From assembly GCA_949710005.1 (NCBI GenBank), contig OX453287.1, positions 13,049,866 to 13,113,865 of the forward strand: a stretch of 64,000 nt of DNA, written 5' to 3'. A program made the translations under genes and the position numbers. Origin of the DNA: Ricordea florida. Taxonomy: Eukaryota > Cnidaria > Anthozoa > Corallimorpharia > Ricordeidae. Shown here piece by piece: positions 42,600 through 54,075 of this stretch; the first letter of the stretch is position 1, and each line of letters begins with the position of its first letter. The notes beneath the pieces were generated by a model. That model made no database searches. It was not told the origin of the DNA and was given only the letters and a program-made list of their open reading frames with translations.

Positions 42600-43165
42600 A
42601 TATTTACTCAATTGATATAGACATTAATATCTTAAGTCCACTGTAAAAAAATGTCTTTGTCTTGGTCTCTTTTAGGGGTCTGCATAAGCTTCGGCCAGGC
42701 CCAGATTGGTCTCTTTTAGGGGTTAAATTCAAAATTTCCGACCAGCATCCCCGTCCACTCCATATGGGAGTCTCTCCCCCCCCCGGATCAATGTATTGTA
42801 TTTGTTCCTTAGCTTGTCAACTGCCGAGCCCAAAATAGAATATGCCATACCCCAGTGTTGCACATCTTACGCTGTTGTCCTTAGGAAATTTTCCAAATTT
42901 CCTTGTGCGAAGCGCTGGAAGATTCCGTTGCTTTTGTCATCAACTTTCTCTTTACAAAAACATTGTCTCGACACAGCGAGAAAATCTCGCGTTTTTCTGG
43001 AACCGAAATATAAACGAAGGAGGATTTTTAAAACTGCGATCCACTGGACAAAATCTCTTCCTAGATTATTCAGCATATTTCGTAGTAGTGGAACAGAACA
43101 AATATATGAATTGAGCTGTGATAAATCGAGAATTTTGCTAACTGAAAGTCTTAAAAACCTAGTTG
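42600..43165. other. unassigned sequence before the Gypsy element
   Basis: The plus-strand frame 42796-43194 is 132 codons but low in known motifs and overlaps another 90-codon frame. It resembles non-coding repeat sequence, and I do not call a gene. Confidence 0.35.
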
Positions 43166-43489
43166 CCTACTGTCACGTAAAGCTTGTAACGTAACTTTAC
43201 CCAGATTTACGCAACCCTTAAGTCACCGTAAATCTGGATTTTGATGCTGTGAAGGTGTTGTGCGTGACACCGCACATGCGCAGTTATGAACTAGCAGTCC
43301 ACAGGGTCGTTCGGACTCAAACTAGATACTTTGACATGGTGTCAGTAGTTAAAACTTGGATAGTTTACACAAACCTAGTGCGTTGCGTTTCGACGGGAAC
43401 ACGTCAGAAAATTGGAGGAGATTCAAACAACAATAACATATCTACTTAAGAGCGTCGGAAAACGAAAAGAAATATGATAAGGTCAAGAT

Positions 43490-44150
43490 TGCTATATTGC
43501 TTACCTTTGCCGGTGAGGACGCCATTGAGGTTTTCGACTCATTTCAGTTTCCCGAAGGCGATTAGAAGAAGCTGAATAATGACAATGAGCAGTTTCAGTG
43601 GTACTGCAACCCCAGAAGGAATGTAGTTTTTGAGAGACATCAATTTTGGCAGATAATGCAGAAAGACTCCGAAGCAGTGGACCAGTTCGTCACAAGATCG
43701 AAAAACAAGGTGAAATTGTGCGAGTACTTGGCAGTCGACGACGTGGTCAGAGACAAGTTCGTGTTTAGCATAGGAGATCTAACAGTGAAGGAACGACTAT
43801 TGAGAGAAGATAAGCTTACATTGGAAAAAGCGATTTCTGTGGCAAGAGCATCCGAAGCTTCGAAAGAGCAGATTAAAGCGATGGGCACAAAGGAGCAAAA
43901 AGATGAAAATCCGTCCGTGAATGAAATTCGAGCGGCCCGTTGCAAACAAAAGCGAAAGCCACCGCGTCGACCGAGACCAGAAGCAGGCTCAAAACAGGAA
44001 TATGCACTTTTTGTGGTTCTTCCACAACAGGGGATCTTGTGCTGCTTTCGGCAAAACGTGTGATTATTGCCAGAAGAAAGGTCATTTCGCGAGTGTTTGC
44101 CGGCCGAAAGAGAATACGGGATTTTGGCGGGAAAACTGTGCACGCCCTGA
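43490..44150 (+). pseudogene. Gypsy gag remnant
   Basis: Capsid-like sequence (QFQWYCNPRRNVVFERHQF, then DAVDQFVTR-type region, LRVRDKFVF-like) runs through 43640-43990. A zinc knuckle (CDYCQKKGHFASVCR at about 44060-44104) lies in another frame. At least two frameshifts and one stop interrupt it. Confidence 0.7.
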
Positions 44151-45345
44151 CTGACTCGGAGGGCAGTGACACTGACGCCGATTTGCTGACATTTTCACTT
44201 GAGACAAGTGGAAAATACCCTCCTGAAGATGATTGCTACGTCTCGCTTAATATTGCTGATACTAAAGTGAATTTCAAATTAGTCTCGGGGGCTGATTGCA
44301 ATGTCATTTCCCAGTCGCTGTTTGATCAACTTCCAGTTTGAACACAAACAGTCCCGCCAGTGCAAAGCCAAGCTGATAGTGTTTGACGGATGCAGAATCG
44401 CACCTAAAGGCAAAGTCAGCCTAGCTTGCGAGTACAAGGGCAAATTCACAGTTATGGACTTCATACTCGTGGAGCAAGACTTACCATCTATTCTTGGACT
44501 GAAATCCTGTCTTGATTTAGGCCTGATAAAGAGGATTTACAGCCTAGAGGAGGAGAGTCTCGAAGTCGCGTACTCAGACGTCTTTGAACGCCTGGGTGAG
44601 GTTAAAGGGGCTCAGCATAGAATTCAAATCGACCGCAATGCCACCCCTGTCGTCCATCCTCCCCGTGGGTTTCCGGTTGCCCTTCGCAAGCCACTTAGAG
44701 AAACTTCAGAGAATGGGAAACCTGGGAGTCATTAAAAAATGTACGGAACCCACTACCTGGGTACACAGTCTTGTGGTTGCAAAGAAGAAGAACAATAAGC
44801 TCAGAGTATGCATGGATCCTAGCTACCTCAATCGTGCTGTCATACGCGAACATTTTTCCATGCAGACTGTGGATGATGTCGTAAGCAGAATGCTCAGTGC
44901 TAAGGTATTCAGTGTCCTTGATGCTAATCATGGGTTTTGGCAGTTCAAAATAGCTAAGAACAGTATCAAGCTAGCTAGCTTCAATACCATTTGGCCGAAC
45001 TAGTTACACGCGTTTGCCTTTTGGAATAGCATCAGTCCCGGAAGTGTTTCAGAATGTTATGTCTCATTTGTTTCAGGACATCGAAGGCGTCGAAGTTATT
45101 GTGGATGATTTGGTCGTGTGGGGAGAGGTTGTCGAGCTGCATGATGTGAGGCTTAGATAGGTCTTGAAACCTCGTGAGTGCAACCTCAAGCTAAACAGAG
45201 AAAAATGCCATTTTAGTGTACCTTAAGTTAGTTACTTGGGCCATTTGTTGTGTGCAGATGGTATCAAATCCGACCCCCAGAAAGTTGAAGCAATCAACGC
45301 TATGCCAGTCCCATTTAATCACGAAGAATTACGGAGATTTTTGGT
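44150..45345 (+). pseudogene. Gypsy protease-reverse transcriptase remnant
   Basis: The protease region (VNFKLVSGADCNVIS; the catalytic DSGA reads VSGA) is followed by RT: WVHSLVVAKKKNNKLRVCMD, VFSVLDANHGFWQ, LPFGIASVPEVFQ, and the catalytic box IVDDLVVWG (about 45100). Frame changes at about 44340 and 44700 and stops at about 45000, 45160 and 45225 disable it. RNase H and integrase are absent. Confidence 0.75.
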
Positions 45346-45819
45346 GTCGCAACCTACTTGTTCGACGAGCACTATAACGCTTTATTGAAACTGTATAGAT
45401 ATTTTATAGCTTGGACCTAGGGACTAAAAGATCTGTTGGATCACTTCTTAGTTAAACACTAACCATTTGAGACTGTTATTTTATTTCAACAGTTTATTTT
45501 CCTTAAACCTGTCTTAAGAAGAGGAGATGTCACGTAAAGATGTTGTGCGTGACAACGCACATGAGCAGTTATGAACTATCAGGTCGCTGGGTCTTTCGGA
45601 CTCAAACTAGGTACTTTGACACCTACATTTCATTAAGACCACAGAGGAAACAGCTAACAAATAATGCTCTTCTTATGTTATCGTTTGACGACGCTTTAAA
45701 TTATTTAAGATAAATGGGTCATTGAAAAAGATTTTTCCGTCAAGTTTGCTGTATGTTTACATAAATGATTTAATTAAATTCTTAACATAGTATATTGGCT
45801 CATTCAATCTCGGTTATGT

Positions 45820-45902
45820 AACAATAATTCTCTTCAATCTCAGTGTATGGTGGCAGAATATTTCTATTTCACTATTCAATGAGATTGAAGAGAATAATTG
45901 TT
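45820..45902. repeat. 23-bp inverted repeat around a 37-base loop
   Basis: AACAATAATTCTCTTCAATC... at 45820-45842 pairs with 45880-45902 with one mismatch. It is probably the remains of a foldback MITE; no gene is attached. Confidence 0.6.
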
Positions 45903-46579
45903 TAAGCACATACCAATAAAGTAACCTCAGTAGGGAGCTGAAGCCAACACGACGACGACGAGGAGGATAACACAACCGGTGAAGAAATTCAATCCTTGAA
46001 GCATATTTTCGTACGACAATGAGACTTATCGGACTTTATTTTGCACGTGCAGTTTTATTGTGTCGTCCATTTGCGCTATTGTTTGGTTGTGCTCTGGTCA
46101 ACGTTTGATCGTGGTAGTGCTTTACTTAATGAAACCTATTCGAAAAAGATGAAAAACGTAAATCGATGGTAGTCATATTTCGGTAGCTTAGTAGTATAGT
46201 GGATTCTAATGAATACCACCTCCCATGGAACCCTTGTTTTTGCGTATCTTGGCACCCAGAACCTATTCCCCACCCCACTGGGACCTCGATTATGTAAAAA
46301 GGGGGCTCCCATACTCGGTCATATTTACTGGATCCTATCCTACTGGCCACCTCTATGGTGTCCCTATCGTTTACGTATTTCGGTCCCCATCGTAGTGGGA
46401 GTGAGCTGGGGTGTCTCGATACGCAACCTGCAGAGGGTCTCATACTTGGTTGTATTCATTAGACTCCGCTATACTACTGGGGGTAATGGGTAGCAAGCTG
46501 TAGCCAAAGCGAAGCGTCCCCTTCCCCAACGCACCCACCCAAACGACGTGACGTCACACAATCAGGCCCATTTAGAAAA

Positions 46580-48170
46580 ATGCAACCCCTTGGGTATCAA
46601 AAAATCTGTGTTCTATACAGAGGGGTTATGGCAGGCGGCATTACCGACGTGGAGTTCGAGGAGTTCCTCGAGCAACTATTTTCGGAGATGGAACCTGCGA
46701 CGGCGCAGCGTGTTGAGCAACTGATTGCGGATGTTGCGCCGCCACAAGACCCTCTCCGTTCTGCCGTCAGCGACGTATTGGAGGTGCGTATGCCCTCAGC
46801 CTTGCTAGGGCGGTTAGCCGAGCGAACAGGTTTTTTTTTACGGATGAAGTGATTCTTGTAAGCGTAGGAATTTGCTTGTACACTGGAAATAAATTGGTCG
46901 TAAAAAAACACTACGACACAAAGTGGCGACCCCGCCAGGACAAGAACAGGAAGGAGTTTTGTGAGTTACGGTTACTTGGCGGAAAAACAAACATGGAACG
47001 TGTGAGTAAAATCTAAAGTAAACACTGCCTCCTAACTTGATCTTGACGCCGCGATAAAAAGGATCGACGCGAAATTGCAAATGCTGAAGTTTACACGGGA
47101 AGATGTACCTAGGATCAGAGGTAAAAACGAGCTCACGGCGCTGGAACGATTACAAAAGGTTATGGAAGGTCAGGTCGATGGCGTTCACGAACAGAGGTTT
47201 CAAATACAAGCTCTCAGAATAGAGAATGGAGATGATCCAGTTGAGGTGAGAAAATGGACTCTTGGAATAGAAAAACAACTGAAAGAGTTTCAGGAAACTG
47301 CCGACGATGTGAGAGAAATGGCGAGAAACAAGCAAGAGGAGGCATTACGGAGACAACGAGGGGAAGAGGAAATGAGAGAAGAGGAGAAAAGAAGGCGCCA
47401 TTACGAAGAGGAGCTGAAGCTTGAGGAGGCACGAATGAGAATGAAGCGGGAATATGAAAGGAAATTCGAGGAGGATCGAAACAAATCTACCAAGGAAAGC
47501 GGTGCCAAGTTACCCAAGCTAACGATCACGCAGTTTCAGGAAACGCATTTGGACTGGTTGAGATTCTGGAGTCAGTTAAAGACAGAGATAGACAAGGCAA
47601 GTATCTCTCAGGTTGCTAAGTTTTCGTACCTCAAGGAGCTACTAATACCAACAGTGCGAGTCTTCTGAGGGATATGAACGAGCGACATTTATTCTGATTA
47701 CCAAATACGGTAAGTCAAGTGAAGTAGCAAATGCACATATGCAAGAAATTATTGGCTTGTCCACCATTATCGGCACATGTCCAGCTCCAATTCATGAGTT
47801 TTACGAGAAGCTAACAAGCCACATTCAGGTTCTTAAGACTATGGGCCAGATCAAGGAGATTCATGGATTTGCCCGCACAACTCTTGACAAACTACCTGGG
47901 ATCATAGCAGACTTAGTAAGACTAGATGACAATTGGCAAGAGTGGGGTTTTTCTGAATTGATTGAATCCTTAAGGAGGTGGTGTGACCGTAACCCTGTTC
48001 CCAGCGACAACCCAGAGCAAGACCTCCCAAGGCGTGACTTGTCGAATCGTGATTTATCAACCCGGAAACCGTCATTTCGAAGCCCATCAAATCATTCCCT
48101 GCCCAAGAAGAACACTGTTTACCAAACCAAGGATGAGGTCGGAAGAGGGGGACATGGCTGCATCTATTAG
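46580..48170 (+). pseudogene. BEL/Pao-type gag remnant
   Basis: The frame 47075-47668 has a long charged coiled coil (REEEKRRRHYEEELKLEEARM) followed by KLPKLTITQFQETHLDWLRF, the start of the DUF1759 gag region. One base out of phase it continues at about 47668-48170 (FYEKLTSHIQVLKTMGQIKE, TLDKLPGIIADLVR). Upstream, 46620-46850 encodes a short acidic frame, and TGGCGACCCCGCCAGGAC near 46923 looks like a primer-binding site after an LTR end. Sequence stops resembling BEL/Pao just after the gag; pol is missing. Confidence 0.75.
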
Positions 48171-48186
48171 AGGATGTTAGCATCAA

Positions 48187-48245
48187 CAACGAGTACGAGT
48201 ACGAGAACGACTTCAAGCCGTACTCGTACTCGAAGTCGTTTTCTC
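48187..48245. repeat. GAGTAC inverted repeat
   Basis: GAGTACGAGTACGAGAACGA and the complementary CGTACTCGTACTCGAAGTCG face each other directly after the BEL/Pao fragment. This could be a MITE terminus or a foldback left by deletion. Confidence 0.5.
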
Positions 48246-48559
48246 AGCTTTCCATGTTAGCGATGACACCGAGTTCTAGTTTATAGAAAATAAAATTATG
48301 GGATTCCGCGTGACTGAGCGCCAAATTTGAGTCGAGGTAGCTCTTCCACAACAATGTTAATTTCGAAAACAAAAAATGACTCTAAAAAACGTTCAAGACT
48401 GCTTGTTAGTCAGTTACATGGAAGGTTTTTTGGACGAAGAAGAATTTTGTGCTTTATATGAAAATCGAGTTTTCGAGGTAACTCGAAGGATGGTTAGTCG
48501 CGGTCTTAAAACACCCTAAAACCCATTAGTAGTAGGAAAGTACCGATTCCAGGACACCC

Positions 48560-48765
48560 ATTAACTTAAGCACGGTTTCTCATTAATAATTCAGAGGGTC
48601 TCCTAAGCACGATTTCTCATTAATAATTTAGAGGTCTCCTAAAATCCTCTCGTTAACTTAAGCGTAATCTCTCATTAATAATTCAAAGGGTATGCTTGAA
48701 ACCCCCCCCCCCCCCGGTTAACTTAAGCACGATTTCTCATTAATAATTCAGAGGGTATGCTAGAA
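48560..48765 (+). repeat. short tandem repeat (TTCTCATTAATAATTCAGAGG)
   Basis: AAGCACGATTTCTCATTAAT followed by AATTCAGAGGGT occurs four times at unequal spacing (about 45-90 bases), with a C14 run in one spacer (about 48701-48715). Confidence 0.7.
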
Positions 48766-49110
48766 GACGCTATCATTAAAATCTCGAAGCTGATCCTCCT
48801 GCTGAAATTAACTGGAAATCAGGGTGAAATTCTGAAGGTCTCCTCCTGCTAACTTTGTAGGAATCTCACGTTTTAAAATCGGAGGCTAGCTAATTATGCC
48901 GCTTTTAAATTAAGGGGAAAATCTTGTTGAGAAATTCTCGCTAAATTCAAATGACCACGCTCATGATTGGAATGTTTGGAATTCAGGTGTATCGGATTTC
49001 ATATTTCGATTTAAGTTACGAAGGATATTTATTAATTAACATTTTTTATTGCTATTAGAAAAAAAATTAAATTATCATTTGATTTAAAAATATATTTAGT
49101 TTATTATAAA

Positions 49111-49472
49111 ATGGAAGATAAAAATATAAAAGAATAAAAAGTTTTAGCCAAGGAAAAAGGTATAAAATACTACTACTGGATGAAAAAAAATAATTTGATA
49201 AAAGCCTTGAACGGTGGAGAATTTACTACAGCTTTATACAACTACAGATACAAATGCTTGCATGGCACTGATAAAAAATATTGTAAATTATGCCGGGGAG
49301 GCGCTCAAATATGTGAACATAAAAAAATAGATATTACTGTAGAAAGTGTAAAGGTGGTGCTTTTTGCGAACATGATAGGTGAAGAAATATTTGTAGAATT
49401 TGTAAAGGGAAAGGGATTTGCATACATAATAGGCAGAAGTATCAATGTAAAGAATGTAAAATAATGTAATAA
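49111..49472 (+). pseudogene. SAP-like plus zinc-ribbon repeat protein, broken
   Basis: The gene starts at ATG 49111 and has a TAA at codon 9. The same frame continues with KVLAKEKGIKYYYWMKKNNL, a SAP-like helix pair. Zinc-ribbon units of the form CxHxxxKxxCxxCxGG follow (CLHGTDKKYCKLCRGG, then CEH). After CEHKKI the repeats continue one base out of frame (YYCRKCKGGAFCEH, ICRICKGKGICIHNRQKYQC). Repeats of this pattern are known from giant-virus and virus-derived proteins. It sits 140 bases upstream of the PolB gene in the same AT-rich DNA, so it probably belongs to the same element. Confidence 0.6.
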
Positions 49473-49613
49473 TTATAAATAAATTCATGCGGCAAAACGT
49501 CTCATGAAAATCAGCCTAATACCCTAATTATAACAGTTAAAGTAGCGTTATGATTTTCAATACAAAATAGATATATTATAATATCTTAAAAAAATATTCC
49601 CCTAATATACAAA

Positions 49614-52029
49614 ATGTACAACAATTCATTCAGAGAATTAAAAGAAATAGCCAAACTCAGAGGATTGAGAGGCTTGAAACATCTTAATAAAGCTGGACTC
49701 AATGAAATTTTGAGAGCTACTGAATCTCGATATCCTTTGATGGAAAGAAAAGCAGAGGAATTAAAACTTTTTCCTAAAGGAGCGGACATCAGGGGCTATA
49801 GTGGTATGAGAAAAGAACAATTGGTGCATGCATTAGGACCAAGAAGACAATTTCCCGTCTCTTCACCCATGACAAGAAGGCAATTTCCCCCACTCGCGCC
49901 CACATTTCAATCAAGAAGAGAAAGACCAACTCCAACCCCAAGAAGACAATTTCCACCGCTTGCGCCAACATTCCAAAATCCTAAACCAATTCCAGAGCCT
50001 AGAAGAACTAGAAGAAGACAATTCTCCCCACTCGCATCCACATTCAAGACCCCAAGACGACGACCAAATCCTCCAGCGTTAGTTTATCAAAATACAGATA
50101 ACGAACCACAACAAGCGGCCATTACTGAAGTTGAGCAGCCAAGAAAACAATTTCCTATTTTTGATATGGTAATATCGAAGATCAACATACCGATCTTGAA
50201 ACCAATTAAATATGTCGCGCGTAAAATAATGCCTAAAAATGTCATTGAAACAATTGAGTTAGTTGAATCAGTATCGAGAGAGATAAAAGAGTTTATAGAT
50301 TGGATTATACCACTTATACCAAAACCAATCAAAAAGAAAGTAAATGAGAGGGTTGAAAGATTGAAAGAGAAGGTAAAAAGTATTTTCGGAATGATGGAAG
50401 AATTTAAACCTAAACTCCATCAGACGGCAACTAAGGGATATCTTTCCACATATAGAGTTGATGGAAGACCTGGCTATGATCCACAAACCCTCTTGAGAAA
50501 CATAAAATAATACAATTAATGAACAAACCAAGCCAATTAAGATTAAATTAATTCTTACTTGTAATTTCATAAAACAGAATCCAGCCACGGATGAGATTGA
50601 TATGGTTGAACAACATTTCCAAACTAAACCAATAATAGTAACAGAATCGTCTAATATCAATACAATTTTTGATGAAGAAAGTAAAAAATTACTTGAAAAA
50701 ATACAGCAGTTTCAGAATCGGGGATCTGGATGGATTTTTGATAGAGTTTCTTATTTCGATATTAACATAAATCCATTTGAGCCTTTGCGAGATAATTCAT
50801 ATTTACCATTGCCAAAGAAGATAGCCGACAAGAATTCAATAATAAATGTAAAGAATGTGAGTGATAATGAATGTTTCAAATGTGCTGTAACTTCAGCAGT
50901 TAATCCCGCACGCGTACATCCTGAAAGACTAAACGATCAAATGAGAGCCAATTCAGAGAAGTTTGATTAGACTGGTATATAGCTCCCCACTCCTCTACCA
51001 CAGATTGATAGATTAGAAAGGAATAATCCTGAATATGCAATTGTCGTTCTTGCAATAGATGATAAAGGTGAAAGGAGGCCATATCCATTAAGATTGACTA
51101 ATAAAGATGATTCACGTGTAATTAACTTATTACTCATATCGGATGAAGAAACAAATCATTACACTTGGGTTAAAAATAAGACTAGATTTCTTGGTTCTTA
51201 CATAAATAACCACCAACATGCACGCGATTTCTGCCTCAGATGCCTTAATTCATTTAACTCCCCAAACGCATTAACAAATCATCATAAATTTTGTAAAGAT
51301 TATGAAGCAGTTAGGGTTGAAATGCCAATGAATGAAGATGGGAGTCCAAAGTACATTAGTTTTCAAAATAACAACACAAAAATGCGGGTCCCCTTCGTGG
51401 TTTATGCAGATTTTGAATGCTATACTCTAAAGATTAGCGGCTGTTCTCCAGATGAAAGAAAAAGCTTTACAAATCAATATCAAAAACAGAAACCATCTGG
51501 ATACGGTTATCTTATCAAATGTTTTCGTGATTCACTATTTAAACCAAAGTTGATATCGTATACAGCAAAATCGCCAGAAGAAAATGTAGAACAGCACTTT
51601 GTAAATTCTCTAGAGACAGATATTAAGGAGATTTATAATAAGTTTAAGTTCCCCAAGAAAGTTAAGATGGTTAAAAAGGATGAAATAGATTTCAAAAAGG
51701 CCACTCATTGCCACATATGTGAGCGTGAATTAAATAGGGATAAGGTTTTGGATCATTGCCATCTTACTGGAAAATATAGAGGTGCGGCTCACAAAGATTG
51801 CAACTTAAATTATAAGATTCCTAATTTCTTTCCAGTGATATTCCGCAATCTTTCTGGCTATGATTCACATTTATTCATAAAGAATCTCGGTGTGTCAGAA
51901 GGTAAAATAAACTGCATACCAAATAATGAAGAGAAGTACATATCTTTCAGTAAACAAATCGTTGTAGGTGGATTCAAAAACAAGGATGGTCTCAGTAATT
52001 TGGTAAATAACCTTCCAAAAGATTCATGA
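49614..52029 (+). pseudogene. Polinton/Maverick-type protein-primed DNA polymerase B, truncated
   Basis: The first frame (49614-50510) has two SAP-like helices, a Pro/Arg-rich region with repeated RRQFPPLAPTFQ, and GYLSTYRVDGRPGYDPQT, typical of the N-terminal extension. A one-base shift at about 50510 moves to the next frame, open to 52029 apart from two TAG codons (50968-50970 and 50980-50982). This holds the exonuclease motif YADFECY (about 51400), an endonuclease-VII-like zinc insertion (CHICEREL, LDHCHLTGKYRG at about 51710-51790) and NLSGYDSHL (exonuclease II, about 51850). The gene stops at NNLPKDS where the satellite array begins. The palm with its YxDTDS box is gone, so it cannot encode a polymerase. 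Confidence 0.85.
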
Positions 52030-54075
52030 ACTTAAGTACTGTCTGAGCAGTATGCTATAGAATTAGCTGCCTTGAGCAAATATCTTGACAGCCAAAGGAC
52101 AATACGATTGCAAACTACTATCAATTTGATTTTTTACGTAGATATTGGTCTTTCGTAATACTAAAAATATTCCAATGTTTCAGAATTGCAAAGATTCGGC
52201 AGGCCGAGGTATGATAGAATATCTTTCATTTTAAGACATATAGGCAATTGGTCGAAATGCGCATGCGTAGTAACTAAAAGTTCTTTCCTTAAATCACATG
52301 GAAATCTAATCGTTGCAATTAAAATTTTATTCCTTATCTAAACCTGAGTCTATATCCTACTTTTACATATAGATACAACTTTCAAAATGGTTCGATAACT
52401 TACCCTCCTAGATGACGGTCGTTCTGCCCATACAATCTCCTATACGGTGTTTTGACAAAAATCTATAAGGCTGAGCTTCCTTGCAACCATCTCATGGTAT
52501 TGTACATTTTTCTTCAAAGATGAATACAATCACGAAATAATATGGACTTTAAATTAGACTTTAAATGTTACAAGATGGTAAAAATTGCATGTTTATCACT
52601 CATCTGTGTAATAATGATTTATTAGATTAACTTAGGTAATGTCTGAGCAGTATGCTATAGAGTTAGGTGCCTTGAGCAAATATCTTGACAGCCAAAATAC
52701 AATACGATTGCGAATTACTATCAATTTGATTTTTTACCTAGATATTGCTCTTTCGTAATACAAAAAAATCTGCAAAGTTTCAGAATTGCAAAGATTCGGC
52801 AGGGCAAGGTATGGTGGAATATCTTTTATTTTAAGGCATATACGCAATTGGTCGAAGTACGCATGCGTAGTAACTAAGAGTTCTTTCCTTTAATCACACG
52901 GAAATCTAATCGTTGCAATTAAAATTTTATTTCCTATCTCAGCCTGAGTCTATATCCTACTTTTGCATATAGATAAAACATTCAAACTGATTCGATAACT
53001 TACCCTCCTAGATGACGGTCCTTCTGCCCATGCAATCTCTTATATGGTGTTTTGACAAAAATCTGTAAGGCTGAGCTTCCTTGCAACCGTCTCTTGGTAT
53101 TGTAACTTTTACTTCAAAGATGACTACAATTATGACATAACATGGACTTTAAATTAGATCATAAGTGCTACAAGATTGTAAAAATTGCATCTTCATCACT
53201 AATCTGTGTAATAACGACTTATCAGATGAACTTAGGTACTGTCTGATCAGTATGCTATAGCATTAGCTGCCTTGGTCAAATATCTTGACAGCCGGAATAC
53301 AATACGATTGCGAATTACTATCAATTAAATTTTTTACCTAGATATTGCTCTTTTGTAATACTAAAAATCTGCAAAGTTTCAAAATTGCAATGATTCGGCA
53401 GACCGAGGTATGATAGAATATCTTTCATTTTAAGGCATATAGGTAATTGGTCGAAGTGCGCATGCCTAGTAACTAAAAGATCTTTTCTTAAATCACATGG
53501 AATTCTAATCGTTGCAATTAAAATTTTATTCCTTATCTAAACCTGAGTCTATATCCTACTATTAAATATAGATAAAACATTCAAAATGATTCCATAACTT
53601 AAATTTCCTAGAGAAGGGACCTTCTGCCCATACAATCTCTTATATGGTGTTTTGACAAAAATCTGTAAGGCTGAGATTCCTTGCAACCATCTCTTGGTAT
53701 TGTATCTTGTCTTCAAAAATGACTACAATCACGACATAAAATGGAATTTAAATGACATTATAAATGCTACAAGATGGTAAAAATTGATGTTCATCAGTAA
53801 TCTGTGTAATAACGACTTATCAGATAAACTTAAGTACTGTCTGAGCAATATGCTATAGAATTAGCTGCCCTGAGCAAATATCTTGACAGCCAAGAATACA
53901 ATACGATTGCGAATTACTATCAATTTGATTTTTCACGTAGATATTGCTCTTTCGTAATACTAAAAATCTTCCAAAGTTTCAGAATTGATTCGGCAGGCCG
54001 AGGTATGATAGAATATCTTTTATTTTAAGGTATACAGGCAATTGGTCGGAGTGCGCATGCGTAGTAACTGTCAGT
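52027..54075 (+). repeat. tandem array, about 600-bp unit, about 3.4 copies
   Basis: ACTTAAGTACTGTCTGAGCAGTATGC starts units at about 52030, 52632, 53231 and 53830 (spacing 602, 599, 599). The last copy breaks off near 54075. Units are roughly 90% identical by eye, share CTTGACAGCC, TCGTAATACTAAAAAT, GGTCGAAGTGCGCATGCGTA and GATGACGGTC, and have no long frame. The array begins exactly where the PolB gene ends. Confidence 0.9.

Larger units (their letters stand above)
43171..45621 (+). mobile_element. Gypsy-like LTR retrotransposon, internally deleted
   Basis: The left LTR is 43171-43336 and the right LTR 45528-45621. Both run TGTCACGTAAAG...CTTTGACA and are flanked by the 5-bp duplication CCTAC (43166-43170 and 45622-45626). 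A primer-binding position follows the left LTR directly (TGGTGTCAG, 43337), and a purine tract (AAGAAGAGGAGA) precedes the right LTR. At 2.45 kb it lacks RNase H and integrase. The left LTR contains 72 bases absent from the right. Confidence 0.85.

Noticed and set aside
42796-43194. 132-codon plus-strand frame before the Gypsy element
   Set aside because: Runs into the LTR and overlaps a competing frame; no family resemblance.
48560-48765. possible CRISPR-like array
   Set aside because: Only four copies with unequal spacing, no cas genes and a eukaryotic setting; an ordinary short tandem repeat.
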